Source of the DNA: Burkholderia sp. S171
GTDB taxonomy: Bacteria > Pseudomonadota > Gammaproteobacteria > Burkholderiales > Burkholderiaceae
Direction of reading: 5' to 3'
Assembly: GCF_009766085.1 (NCBI RefSeq)
Contig: NZ_LMUF01000026.1
Location: 124,460-188,459, forward strand
DNA length: 64,000 nt
Position numbers and translations under genes: made by a program. Positions 1-8,415 of the stretch are shown in pieces; within the stretch, counting starts at the first letter, position 1; each line of letters begins with the position of its first letter. The notes below the pieces were generated by a model. It was not told the origin of the DNA, searched no databases, and saw only the letters and a list, made by a program, of their open reading frames with translations.

Positions 1-306
1 TCATACAGAATTACGAACTTACCGCAATGCAGTTCCCAAATGCGTGTAACGCGTTGAAGAAAGAACAACCGAATCTGGTCAGTTTTTAGCTCCCCGCTAC
101 AGCCTAGGGGGATTTCTAAAAGACGCGTTTTCCCGAAAGGGACGGGTCCAAAACCGTGGGTGAGACTGTAACTCCCCGACGGGAAATCGAAATTTTGAAC
201 GGTGCCGTCTTGCGTGGCTGCAGTGACGTTCGGCCTTTCTTGACTCATCCTTATGACCCTAGCATGTAAGGTCACCAAGTTCCTTTCCAAAGGAGGCGGA
301 TTTAAA
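1..306. other. Intergenic, no gene recognised
   Basis: No frame here has both a plausible start and a recognisable product. There are short G/C-rich inverted repeats around 93-113 and 134-145, but none is followed by a T-run. The stretch is visibly more AT-rich than the core genes from miaA onward, which fits accessory DNA. Confidence 0.4.
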
Positions 307-630
307 ATGACAACCATTAGGGGATATAATAATACTGTCACATACATTGTAAGAAATATTATTGAGTTTTTGTATCGTTTTACTTCTCTGCTAATAATTT
401 TTAGAAAATTCACAAACATCTCCTCTCCATTCCACGTCTCCATCTGGCAAGGCGAGTGCGAAGGCAGACGGTCAACTCACACGCGCAAAGATTGCTGTCG
501 GACCGCGATTTTTGATGATCGTCACAGAGTCAGACGAAAATTGCCATCTGTATCCAGAAAAACCCCCGGACGTAGCATTTTTGATGACAAAGAAGTTCCG
601 GTCACCTGTCTACCGGGAAGCGCGGCTTAA
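307..630 (+). CDS. Possible small hypothetical protein (107 aa)
   Basis: I do not recognise this frame. What supports it is an unusually strong Shine-Dalgarno, AAAGGAGG at 289-296, ten bases before the ATG; a longer frame from 253 lacks such a site. The N-terminal third is hydrophobic and aromatic (residues about 13-36), the rest is basic and rich in Arg, Lys and Ser, with the short motif IFDD occurring twice. The Shine-Dalgarno can pair with TCCTT at 281-285 through a TCCA tetraloop, so translation could be gated. Codon use is unlike the neighbouring core genes. It may be a chance frame or a gene remnant. Confidence 0.25.
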   Translation: MTTIRGYNNTVTYIVRNIIEFLYRFTSLLIIFRKFTNISSPFHVSIWQGECEGRRSTHTRKDCCRTAIFDDRHRVRRKLPSVSRKTPGRSIFDDKEVPVTCLPGSAA

Positions 631-1080
631 TTTGCAGACAGGTAATCACCGACGGGGTTTTAAAAACTTGTTTCATTTTTAATGGTTACTATTATGGCCC
701 AAACGAGCCACCTTGCTAGGATAGGTAACCAATTGCTAACGATTTCGGCTGGGACGTCCAACGTCTGAAGTAGCCGCACCCGGTCCAACGTTGAACAGGT
801 GGAGTGGGCCGCCATTGATCGGTCCGCGTCGGGCGGAAGTCGACCCATTAGAGACGACCAACTTTCCAGGCAGCGGACGTTCGCAAATCGTGGCGGTGCA
901 CGCGTGCGACTCGGGTCGAACTGTGAACTTTCAAACTTGCTGCTCAGACGTTTTTCTGTCAAACGCGAAAAATGGTAAAGAAAGAGTGTTATCGGCCGTT
1001 AATACAACCGTGTATCACTGCGTTCCAAGGACGAAAAACCGACGCGTACACGGGAAGAATGGCTCTAATACCGGAGCGGC
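631..1080. other. Intergenic, no gene supported
   Basis: Several overlapping frames of about 100 codons exist on both strands, but none shows a family motif, a convincing ribosome site or consistent codon use. I see no tRNA, terminator or insertion-sequence end. Confidence 0.4.
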
Positions 1081-1308
1081 ATGGCAGTCAATTATCGAAC
1101 GCTAGGGATGACATCAAAAACAACGGCAAGATTTGTCGGTTTTGGGACAGGTATCTTCATTGCATTAGCTACCTTTATTGTTTTATATTTCTTCAGTCGT
1201 TCTTCGTCAGTAGCGCTCAAAGCTTTGACGACGGCTGCAATGCTCTACGCGATAGCGTTTGTTATTCAAATCATAAGACTAATCCGCTTAAATAAGCGCG
1301 ATCCATGA
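1081..1308 (+). CDS. Small two-helix membrane protein (75 aa)
   Basis: No family was recognised. The product has two clear hydrophobic segments, about residues 17-38 and 46-66, joined by a short Ser/Lys loop and ended by a basic tail, so it is very likely an integral inner-membrane protein if expressed. GGAG lies four bases before the ATG, a short spacing. The stop overlaps the next start in an ATGA arrangement, and a second small membrane-type protein follows within 200 bases, suggesting a small accessory cassette. The helix pair is what is seen; any function is unknown. Confidence 0.45.
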   Translation: MAVNYRTLGMTSKTTARFVGFGTGIFIALATFIVLYFFSRSSSVALKALTTAAMLYAIAFVIQIIRLIRLNKRDP

Positions 1309-1373
1309 CGAATGAACGCTACATTGTCGGCAAGTCAGACGGCGTTGTCGAATGGCTGAAAGCGGCCGGCTAA
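1305..1373 (+). CDS. Possible 22-aa peptide coupled to the membrane protein
   Basis: A 22-codon frame begins at the ATG inside the ATGA that ends the two-helix protein. The peptide (MTNERYIVGKSDGVVEWLKA and two more residues) is soluble and amphipathic. The overlap is the only support; it may be the remnant of a longer gene. Confidence 0.2.
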   Translation: MTNERYIVGKSDGVVEWLKAAG

Positions 1374-1494
1374 TGCCCACTGCAATTGGCCCTACCCGAC
1401 CAGGACATATTTCGAATCGTTCGCATGAGCACGCTCGCAGTGTCCCGTCTATGGAACAATGCACGAGCTTTTAAATCATCATCTGAGGTTCGCG

Positions 1495-1686
1495 ATGGAC
1501 CAGAATGACGAAATTAAGATCGGCACGGTCGAAAAAGCTTCGCTGGGCATTTTGGCCGCTGGTGCCGGAATTGTGCTCGCCTTCGTCATTTGGAACATAA
1601 CCCTTAACTTGCTCATGTATCACAGCCTCACCGAGCCAAGGCATCTTCCCGAGGGATCCGACTTGGGCGCGGATTTGCTATGTTAA
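1495..1686 (+). CDS. Small single-helix membrane protein (63 aa)
   Basis: The ATG at 1495 is preferred over an upstream in-frame ATG at 1459 because GAGG lies seven bases before it. The product has an acidic N-terminus, one long hydrophobic segment at about residues 18-41 and a short polar C-terminus ending in Cys. No family was recognised. It follows another small membrane-type gene and overlaps a 27-codon hydrophobic frame at its end. Confidence 0.4.
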   Translation: MDQNDEIKIGTVEKASLGILAAGAGIVLAFVIWNITLNLLMYHSLTEPRHLPEGSDLGADLLC

Positions 1687-1763
1687 TTACCATCCCCGAG
1701 CTGCTTATACTTTTACCGGTATGCGTTATATCGATCGTTTCGCTCCTTCGAAAGCTGAGATAG
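1680..1763 (+). CDS. Possible 27-aa hydrophobic peptide
   Basis: This frame overlaps the last seven bases of the preceding small gene. It encodes a nearly continuous membrane helix followed by a basic tail (LLRKLR). Size and shape resemble small membrane peptides in general, including type I toxins, but there is no sequence match to a named family and no antisense RNA promoter was identified. Confidence 0.25.
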   Translation: MLITIPELLILLPVCVISIVSLLRKLR

Positions 1764-1937
1764 CAGCCGGTCGCAATCAACAATTTCCGCTCCAACGGTC
1801 AGAAGTATCTGATACGTAAGGTAGATCACGATTGTTAACGATGTTTCCAGCGGCGCTAGAGGGCCGTAGTTGGTCGATACGCGTCGCACGAAGTTCGTCG
1901 ACTAGTATCGCGCCACCTCGGCTTCGCTTACCACGCA

Positions 1938-2876
1938 CTAAATACGAACCACCCGCTCAATTTCCGCCACCGTCATTTCCAGCGCATCGTCGCGGGCGCA
2001 ATCCACCACTCGCCGCTCCTTGATCCCCCTCAACCATGTCAACTGCCTTTTACACAACTGGCGCGTAGCGAATACGCCTTTATCGCGCATGGTCGCGTAG
2101 TCGATTTCCCGATCCAGATATTCCCAAGCCTGCCGATATCCCACACAGCGCATCGATGGCATCGTCGGTGTTAAATCACCCCGCGCGCGCAGGCTTTCGA
2201 CTTCTTCTATCAGGCCCGCCTTCAACATTTCGTCGAAGCGCTTTTCGATCCGCCGATGCAGCACGCTTCTATCCGATGGCTCCAACGCAATCGGAACGAA
2301 TTCAGGTTCGCCATCCTGGCTCTTTTTCGGGTCTTTCAATATTGCGGATAAAGCCCTGCCGCTCAGCATGAACACTTCCAGCGCGCGCTGAATTCGCTGC
2401 GAGTCGTTAGGCGCCAACCGCGCCGCGGTTTCTGGATCAATCAAAGCTAATCGCGCATGCAAAGCAGGCCAGCCGTCGCGCGCCGCTTCTGCATCGAGTT
2501 CAGCGCGCATTTCCGGATTAGCTTCGGGTAACTCATTCAACCCACGCGTCAATGCCATGTAATACAGCATCGTCCCGCCGACCAATAGCGGAATCCCTCC
2601 ACGCGCTTCAATCTCCGCCACCAGCTTCAAGGCATCATTGCGAAACTGCGCCGCGGAATAAGCTTCAGTCGGATCGATGATATCGATCAGATGATGCGGC
2701 GCCATCCCGCGTTCTTCCGCAGTCGGTTTAGCCGTGCCTATATCCATCCCGCGATAAACCAGCGCCGAATCCACGCTGATAATTTCCACCGGCCGCCGCT
2801 GCGCGAACGCGAGCGCGGCCGCCGTCTTTCCCGATGCCGTCGGCCCGAGCAAACACGCAATCCGCCGCGCGCTCAT
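1938..2876 (-). CDS. miaA: tRNA dimethylallyltransferase MiaA
   Basis: MiaA transfers a dimethylallyl group to N6 of adenosine 37 in tRNAs that read codons starting with U, the first step to ms2i6A. The 312-residue length is normal. The Walker A motif GPTASGKT is at residues 10-17, followed by the substrate-binding segment [18 protein letters not shown], and the C-terminal [12 protein letters not shown] segment is typical. The chosen ATG overlaps the mutL stop as ATGA, so the two genes are translationally coupled; a longer frame starting inside mutL is unlikely. A mutL-miaA pair is a common arrangement in proteobacteria. Confidence 0.96.
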   Translation of the reverse strand: MSARRIACLLGPTASGKTAAALAFAQRRPVEIISVDSALVYRGMDIGTAKPTAEERGMAPHHLIDIIDPTEAYSAAQFRNDALKLVAEIEARGGIPLLVGGTMLYYMALTRGLNELPEANPEMRAELDAEAARDGWPALHARLALIDPETAARLAPNDSQRIQRALEVFMLSGRALSAILKDPKKSQDGEPEFVPIALEPSDRSVLHRRIEKRFDEMLKAGLIEEVESLRARGDLTPTMPSMRCVGYRQAWEYLDREIDYATMRDKGVFATRQLCKRQLTWLRGIKERRVVDCARDDALEMTVAEIERVVRI

Positions 2877-4885
2877 TGGCCGCGCATGAAAAGTCGGTCG
2901 AGATCGCCGAGCGTCAACTGGAACCAGGTCGGACGGCCGTGGTTGCACTGGTCGCCACGCTCGGTGGCTTCCATCTGGCGTAACAGGCCGTTCATCTCGT
3001 CCAGCGTCAGCCGCCGGTTTGCTCGCACCGCGTGATGGCAGGCCAGCGTACCCAGCAATTCATGCTGTCGCTCGGTCAATACCCGCGAGCCGCCGTAAGC
3101 CTGCAAATCGGAAATCACGGCGCGCGCCAAAGACTGCAAATCGGCATCTTTCAGCAGGGCAGGGACCGCGCGAATCGCTATCGAGCCGGGTGACAGAATC
3201 GCAAGGTCGAATCCCAACGCGTCCAGCACCTCGCGCTCTTCCTCGACTACGCCCATTTCCACCGCATCGACGGTCATCGTGACGGGAATCAGCAACGGCT
3301 GAACAGCGATCGCCCGATCAGCCAGCGAGTTCTTGAACTGCTCGTAAAGGATGCGCTCGTGGGCCGCGTGCATGTCCACGATGATCAACCCCTGCGCGTT
3401 CTGCGCCAGTACGTAGATGCCATGAATCTGGCCCAGCGCGAAGCCCAGCGGTTGTTCGTCTGCAGGGAAATCGGGCACACCCGGCATCGCGGCGTAGAGC
3501 GGCGCGCTGGGCTGGTTCGGCGAGTAAGCCTCAGAGGAGTTGACGCCAGCGGCAAGCGTCGAGCCCTGCGGCGTGCCGGCGTTCACATCGCGGTGGCCGA
3601 ATAAAGCGTCGTACAGTGCCAGCGGCTGCGCGACCGGCAGATTCCCCTGAGTCATCCGCGATTGCCGCAGCCAGTTCGTACCGCTGTCGGTCTTGTGCCC
3701 CGAGCCCAGCGTGGAATCGTTTAGCGAACCCGTGCCCATGCCTGCCAAGCCCGCGCCCGCATACGGCCGGGCGCTGAACGGAGCGATACCCGTCGGTTGG
3801 AGTTGCGCGGCGTGGCCACCGGCTGTCGTTTCCGGCGATGCCCCCGCGTTACGCGCCAACGCACGCTGCACGGCGTGGAACACGTACTGATGGATCGAGC
3901 GTGAATCGCGGAAACGCACTTCGATTTTCGACGGATGCACGTTCACATCCACCGATTCCGGCGGCAGATCGAGGAACAGGACGTACGACGGATAGCGGTT
4001 GCCGTGCAGCACGTCCTCGTAAGCGGCGCGCACGGCGTGCGTCAGCAGTTTGTCGCGCACGAAGCGGCCGTTGACGAAGAAGTATTGCTGATCGGCGCGG
4101 CCACGGCTCGCGGTCGGCAGGCCGGCGCAGCCATACACGGCCAGCGGCCCGGCGCGTTCGTCGAGCGGCAGATGCGCGGTGGCGAAGACATCGCCGAGAA
4201 TTTTCGCCACGCGAGTGGACGGGTCCGACGCATTCCAGTGCTCGACGGCTTTGCCGTTATGGATCACCGATATCGCGATGTCCGGCCGCGCCAAAGCGAC
4301 GCGCCGGATCACTTCCAGGCAATGCCCGAGTTCGGTCTGCTCGCTTTTCAGGAATTTGCGGCGCGCGGGCGTGTTGAAGTACAGCTCGCGCACCTCCATG
4401 GTCGTGCCGATCGTCCCGGCCGCCGGCGAGATCGCGCCGGTCTGGGCGTCGATGCGGGTCGCATGCGCGCACGCCGCCGTCCGGCTGGTGATGAAAAGCT
4501 CCGCCACCGACGCAATCGACGCCAGCGCTTCGCCTCGAAACCCCAGCGACGCCACGGCTTCCAGTTCGGCAAGCGAGCGGATCTTGCTGGTGGCGTGGCG
4601 CAACAACGCCAAGGAGAGTTCGGCGGGAGGAATGCCGCAGCCATCGTCGACGATCATGATCCGCTTCACGCCGCCCTCGTCGAGGGTGATCCGCAAGCTC
4701 GACGCGCCGGCATCCAGCGCGTTTTCGAGCAACTCCTTCACCACCGACGCCGGCCGTTCGACCACTTCGCCCGCCGCGATCTGGCTGATCAGCTGGTCGG
4801 GCAAGGGCTGAATGGCGCGCGTCAAGCGCCCGGCGGGGGCGGAGGAGTGGGATACGGTGTCGGATGAATCGATGAGATCGGGCAT
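2873..4885 (-). CDS. mutL: DNA mismatch repair protein MutL
   Basis: MutL links mismatch recognition by MutS to downstream strand processing. The N-terminal GHKL ATPase motifs are present ([31 protein letters not shown]). After a long Ala/Gly/Pro-rich linker, the C-terminal domain carries [12 protein letters not shown], which fits the MutL endonuclease motif D(M/Q)HA(X)2E(X)4E, and the metal-site segments ACHHAVRAN and CNHGRP; QPLLIP resembles the sliding-clamp contact of endonuclease MutLs. It should therefore nick DNA itself rather than depend on MutH. The start giving 670 residues was chosen; an upstream in-frame ATG adds 25 residues without family support. Confidence 0.95.
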   Translation of the reverse strand: MPDLIDSSDTVSHSSAPAGRLTRAIQPLPDQLISQIAAGEVVERPASVVKELLENALDAGASSLRITLDEGGVKRIMIVDDGCGIPPAELSLALLRHATSKIRSLAELEAVASLGFRGEALASIASVAELFITSRTAACAHATRIDAQTGAISPAAGTIGTTMEVRELYFNTPARRKFLKSEQTELGHCLEVIRRVALARPDIAISVIHNGKAVEHWNASDPSTRVAKILGDVFATAHLPLDERAGPLAVYGCAGLPTASRGRADQQYFFVNGRFVRDKLLTHAVRAAYEDVLHGNRYPSYVLFLDLPPESVDVNVHPSKIEVRFRDSRSIHQYVFHAVQRALARNAGASPETTAGGHAAQLQPTGIAPFSARPYAGAGLAGMGTGSLNDSTLGSGHKTDSGTNWLRQSRMTQGNLPVAQPLALYDALFGHRDVNAGTPQGSTLAAGVNSSEAYSPNQPSAPLYAAMPGVPDFPADEQPLGFALGQIHGIYVLAQNAQGLIIVDMHAAHERILYEQFKNSLADRAIAVQPLLIPVTMTVDAVEMGVVEEEREVLDALGFDLAILSPGSIAIRAVPALLKDADLQSLARAVISDLQAYGGSRVLTERQHELLGTLACHHAVRANRRLTLDEMNGLLRQMEATERGDQCNHGRPTWFQLTLGDLDRLFMRGQ

Positions 4886-5175
4886 GTCGAAATTATAAAG
4901 CTTCACGCGCGTGAACGATTTCGCCGCCGTTCGGTCTGCCATTACGCGTTTGCCAGTCACCGAACGGCATACCGTTCTAAGCGTTTCCGAACAGCGAAAA
5001 CGGGCCGTTTAGCGCTAAAACTCGCCAATGAACACGCGCTTCGCGAATTTTCCGGCGGCGAGTTCGGTATCATGGCGCGACTGTTTTTATCGCAACGTTT
5101 TCGCAACGATGCGCCCGCGCGTGCACGTTGTTGTTGCTGGTTTCCCGCTCATTTCATCCTGGTCGAGGCCCCCTT

Positions 5176-5835
5176 TTGGATACGCTGCTGTCATTCCTGA
5201 GTCTTATTCTCCACATCGACAAATCGCTCGGTTTCTTCATCCAGCATTACGGCGGCTGGGTGTACGCGGTGCTGTTCCTGATCGTTTTCTGTGAAACGGG
5301 GCTCGTGGTGTTGCCGTTCCTGCCGGGTGACTCGCTGCTGTTCATTGGCGGCGCGTTCGCGGCGAGCGGGTCCATGGATCTCGGCGCGCTGATCGCCCTG
5401 CTGCTGATCGCGGCCATTCTCGGGAATACGGTGAATTACTGGATTGGCCGCGCGATCGGCCCCAAGGTATTCGATACCCATATTCCCGTGCTCGAACGTT
5501 TCCTCGATCGCGAAGCGCTCCGCAAGACGCAAGGCTTCTACGAGCGGCACGGCGGCAAAACCATCGTGCTCGCGCGCTTCGTGCCGATCGTGCGGACGTT
5601 CGCGCCCTTTGTGGCGGGCGCATCGGCGATGAAAGCCTCGCGTTTTCAATTGTTCAACATACTCGGCGCGCTGATCTGGGTATTGTTGCTCGTGTTGCTC
5701 GGTTATTTCTTCGGCAATATCCCGTTTATTCGCCAGTATCTGAACGTGATCGCGCTGGTCGGCGTGTGCGCGGCAATCGTGCCGATTGCGCTGGGCGCGT
5801 TGTGGAAAGTTATGCGGCGTAAAGCGGGTAATTGA
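5176..5835 (+). CDS. DedA family membrane protein
   Basis: This is a 219-residue member of the DedA/SNARE-associated family, inner-membrane proteins linked to undecaprenyl phosphate or phospholipid translocation and membrane homeostasis. It shows the family segments ETGLVVLPFLPGDSLLFIGG, GNTVNYWIGR, the amphipathic GFYERHGGKTIVLARFVPIVRTFAP with its conserved Arg and Pro, and FNILGALIW, with about five membrane segments. TTG is taken as the start because GAGG sits seven bases upstream and the product then begins where homologues begin; the frame runs upstream to an ATG at 5128 without a good ribosome site. It stands alone. Confidence 0.88.
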   Translation: MDTLLSFLSLILHIDKSLGFFIQHYGGWVYAVLFLIVFCETGLVVLPFLPGDSLLFIGGAFAASGSMDLGALIALLLIAAILGNTVNYWIGRAIGPKVFDTHIPVLERFLDREALRKTQGFYERHGGKTIVLARFVPIVRTFAPFVAGASAMKASRFQLFNILGALIWVLLLVLLGYFFGNIPFIRQYLNVIALVGVCAAIVPIALGALWKVMRRKAGN

Positions 5836-6047
5836 GCTGGATTGAGTGACTCAAAAGCGTGGTTCTAAAGCGCATAAATCACGGGCACGCTACTCGGCCC
5901 GCTGGCGTCTTCGCCGCCAAAACGTAAAAGGTTAGAATGCCGAATTGTCGGCTCGGTGGTTCGAATATCGAGATGAACGATTCCGGCGTTTCGTGAATTA
6001 ACGTTAAATGTTTTATGCTGGCGAAGGTTGGCGAGGTCTCATAGCTG

Positions 6048-6224
6048 ATGTTGGAACGAACAAGAAGTGAAGCGGGAGCGGCGGGTAACTGGCGTCGTCT
6101 CAGGCTGGCGGTGGCGGTGCTGGGTGTAACGGCGCTGCTCGCCGGCTGCGGGATTTTTGGTTGCGGCGGCAGTGCAACGAACGGCGGGGCTTTTGGCGGA
6201 TGTGGCGCCGGCATGCGGTTCTAA
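6048..6224 (+). CDS. Small Gly/Cys-rich lipoprotein (58 aa)
   Basis: A basic N-terminus and hydrophobic core lead to the lipobox LLAGC, with the lipidated cysteine at residue 34. The predicted mature peptide has only 25 residues, ten of them glycine, with two further cysteines. No family was recognised. GAGG lies about 11 bases before the ATG. The gene ends 56 bases before the NlpD-like lipoprotein on the same strand and may share its transcript. The lipobox is seen; attachment to a membrane and any role with its neighbours are inferred. Confidence 0.55.
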   Translation: MLERTRSEAGAAGNWRRLRLAVAVLGVTALLAGCGIFGCGGSATNGGAFGGCGAGMRF

Positions 6225-6280
6225 GCGCTTGGACGCAGCCCGGAAATATCGATAACAGGAAGTCAGGGAAAACGGCAAGC

Positions 6281-7198
6281 ATGGCGGTATCGCGTTCAGG
6301 TAATTCAGGATGGGCCGTCATCGGCCGCGGGGGAGTGCTCGGTGCGCTCGTTTCCATTGGCGTGGCTGTTTCCATCGCCGGTTGCTCGACGGCGCTGACG
6401 CCCGCGCCTATCGTCGAACAGTCGACGGGCGGCACGAGCTCGCCAGCGTTGATCCCCACCACGCCGCCGGGCGCCGGGTCCGCCGGGCCGGTCGCCATCG
6501 CGCCGGTGCAGGCGGATGCGGGGCCCGGGTTCTATCGGGTGAAACCGGGCGACACGCTCTATGGCATTGCACGCGCCCAAAAGCAGCGGCCGTCCGATCT
6601 CCTCAAGTGGAACAACCTGCCTGAGAGCAAGCAGGTCAACATCGACCAGTTGTTGCGCGTGGCGCCACCGGGCAGCACCGGCACGGCCGCCAACGGTGAC
6701 GACTGGAGCAAACAGGCTTCATCGGCGGCGGGATCGAAGGCAGGGCCGCCGATCATCGGCGCACCGCCCGCTACGGCGAGCAATAACAACGCCCCGGCCG
6801 ACACCAGCACGCCCGCGATCAATTCGAAGGGCGCGTGGCTCACATGGCCGGCACAAGGCGACGTGATCACGAAGTTCGGCGAAGGCGGCAGCAAGGGTAT
6901 CGATATTGGCGGCAAGCTCGGCGAACCCGTGAAAGCCGCGGCGGCGGGCAGGGTGGTGTATGCGGGCAGCGGTTTGCGCGCTTACGGACAGATGATCATC
7001 GTCAAGCACAGCAACGACTTCCTGACCGCCTATGCGCACAACGGCAAGTTGCTGGTGAAGGAAGGCGATACCGTGCGCCAGGGCGCGACCATCGCGGAAA
7101 TGGGGACCGGGCCGAGCAACAAGCCGCTGCTGCACTTCGAACTGCGCAAGTCGGGGCAGGCCGTGGATCCGGTGCCGTCACTGAAGAAGGCCGGCTGA
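6281..7198 (+). CDS. nlpD: NlpD-like LysM/LytM lipoprotein, probable amidase activator
   Basis: The protein has a signal with lipobox SIAGC (Cys35), a LysM peptidoglycan-binding domain at about 84-129 (YRVKPGDTLYGIA), a Gly/Ala/Pro/Asn linker and a C-terminal M23/LytM domain at about 200-300. The first zinc-binding motif HxxxD reads KGID and the HxH motif reads HFE, the same losses as in E. coli NlpD, so it should not cut peptidoglycan itself. NlpD of E. coli activates the amidase AmiC, and an amiC gene lies in this window. ATG at 6281 gives the shortest leader; the frame is open further upstream. A BamE-like lipoprotein gene follows directly. Confidence 0.85.
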   Translation: MAVSRSGNSGWAVIGRGGVLGALVSIGVAVSIAGCSTALTPAPIVEQSTGGTSSPALIPTTPPGAGSAGPVAIAPVQADAGPGFYRVKPGDTLYGIARAQKQRPSDLLKWNNLPESKQVNIDQLLRVAPPGSTGTAANGDDWSKQASSAAGSKAGPPIIGAPPATASNNNAPADTSTPAINSKGAWLTWPAQGDVITKFGEGGSKGIDIGGKLGEPVKAAAAGRVVYAGSGLRAYGQMIIVKHSNDFLTAYAHNGKLLVKEGDTVRQGATIAEMGTGPSNKPLLHFELRKSGQAVDPVPSLKKAG

Positions 7199-7245
7199 TG
7201 AATACGGCGGGCATTGCGCGTGCAGCGGGAGCCAGGCCGATATGA
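7198..7245 (+). CDS. 15-codon bridging frame
   Basis: This frame starts in a TGATG overlap with the end of the NlpD-like gene and stops in an ATGA overlap with the start of the BamE-like gene. The peptide (MNTAGIARAAGARPI) has no recognisable feature. The likely effect, if any, is to carry ribosomes from one lipoprotein gene to the next. Confidence 0.3.
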   Translation: MNTAGIARAAGARPI

Positions 7246-7796
7246 AAAGGCTCATGCTCGCTGCCGCATGCGTGTCCGCTGTCCTCTTGGCCGGCTGCAA
7301 CGACCAGCAAAACGCGGATGCCATGAACAAGCTCAAAGCGTTTTTCAACGCCGTCAAACCAGACACGCTGCTGCTCAAGGACCTGACGCCGGGCGTGACG
7401 ACCGAGGCACAGATTCGCGATCAGATGGGTGAGCCGGAAACGGCGCGAACCTATACCGACGGCTCGAAGCGTCTTGAGTATCCGCGTGGCCCGGCGGGCA
7501 CGAATACCTATTTCGTCGATATCGATGCAAACGGCAAGTTCGTCTCGGTCACGCAGGTGCTGACGGCGGAGAACATCGCCAAGGTACGGCCGGGTATGAC
7601 GCAGGACGAAGTGCGGCGCCTGCTGGGCAAGCCGACTACCATCGCCGAATATCCGCTCAAGAAGGAGCGCGTGTGGAGCTGGCATTGGGAGGAGGGCGGT
7701 GTGACGCGCGATGCCATGTTCAACGCGCATTTTGGCCCCGATGGCATTGTGACGACCACATCGCGATCGGAAGCATTAGGCGGCGGCAAGCATTGA
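7242..7796 (+). CDS. BamE/SmpA-like outer membrane lipoprotein
   Basis: This is a 184-residue lipoprotein with lipobox LLAGC (Cys19). The mature part has two copies of the SmpA/OmlA fold signature, LTPGVTTEAQIRDQMGEPE and VRPGMTQDEVRRLLGKPT, each followed by a tyrosine- or tryptophan-rich strand. BamE belongs to this superfamily and helps the BAM complex insert outer-membrane proteins; canonical BamE is shorter with one such repeat, so this is better called BamE-like than BamE. It is coupled to the NlpD-like gene through a tiny overlapping frame, which points to envelope maintenance. Confidence 0.75.
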   Translation: MKRLMLAAACVSAVLLAGCNDQQNADAMNKLKAFFNAVKPDTLLLKDLTPGVTTEAQIRDQMGEPETARTYTDGSKRLEYPRGPAGTNTYFVDIDANGKFVSVTQVLTAENIAKVRPGMTQDEVRRLLGKPTTIAEYPLKKERVWSWHWEEGGVTRDAMFNAHFGPDGIVTTTSRSEALGGGKH

Positions 7797-7878
7797 GTTG
7801 CGCGGCGGGGCGTTTCAATATCGGCACCCATACTGATGGATCACCAAAAACCAAAAACACGCGCTTGAGCCCGAGGCG

Positions 7879-8277
7879 TTGATGGCGCTCGCGGCGCGTC
7901 ATCGCGCGGACCGGGCGTTGACGTTGAAAACGCTTCAGACGGCCGACGCGCTCTGGCAATGCGGCCGCGGGCACGCATGGGACGACGGCGTGAGCGCCGC
8001 GCAGAACGTGCGCCGCATGAACTGTGCAACGCAGCGCCGCGAACAGCACACGGAGCGGCTGAAGGCCCTTGCCAAGGAGCGGGGCGGTAGATTGTTATCG
8101 GCGAGTTATGTTGATGCCGCCACGCCGTTGCGATGGGAATGCGCATTCGGGCATGGCTGGGACGCGCAAGCGGACGCTGCCACGCGCCGCTGGTGTGCGG
8201 AGTGCACGCGTCGAGGCGTGCACGACGCGCTGACACCCCATCGCCCTGAAGAAGGGATTGCACGCGACGGCCGGTGA
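7879..8277 (+). CDS. Zinc-ribbon-like protein, possibly decayed
   Basis: The product carries two copies of a ribbon-type repeat (LWQCGRGHAW and LRWECAFGHGWDAQ), a pattern of Cys, Gly-His and a closing CxxC found in treble-clef/zinc-ribbon families. The second copy ends in WCAEC and looks intact; the first lacks its closing CxxC (MNCATQRR). The frame is open only from a TTG-ATG pair. A better start, an ATG at 7834 encoding MDHQKPKTRA, lies in another frame and runs into a stop after ten codons, next to A-runs, so a frameshift may have detached the N-terminus. Function unknown. Confidence 0.45.
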   Translation: MMALAARHRADRALTLKTLQTADALWQCGRGHAWDDGVSAAQNVRRMNCATQRREQHTERLKALAKERGGRLLSASYVDAATPLRWECAFGHGWDAQADAATRRWCAECTRRGVHDALTPHRPEEGIARDGR

Positions 8278-8415
8278 TCTCGCACGCATGGTCTGACGTT
8301 TGGATGAGCAGGTGCCGCGAGGACCGCTCGTAAATTATTTTCGATTCATCCGGAATAGACGGGGAAAAAATGGGTTCGCCCTAGTACCAACCCGTTAAAC
8401 ACTCTGGAGTCGAAA

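Noticed and set aside
509-600. Repeated ATTTTTGATGA considered as a direct-repeat element
   Set aside because: There are only two copies of 11 bases with unlike flanks; probably chance in an AT-richer stretch.
3935-4867. A 310-codon plus-strand frame
   Set aside because: It is antisense to the conserved ATPase domain of mutL.
5957-5965. GGTTCGAAT similar to a tRNA T arm, considered as an attachment-site copy
   Set aside because: Only nine bases match tRNA-Lys and the flanks differ; no tRNA fold and no integrase nearby.
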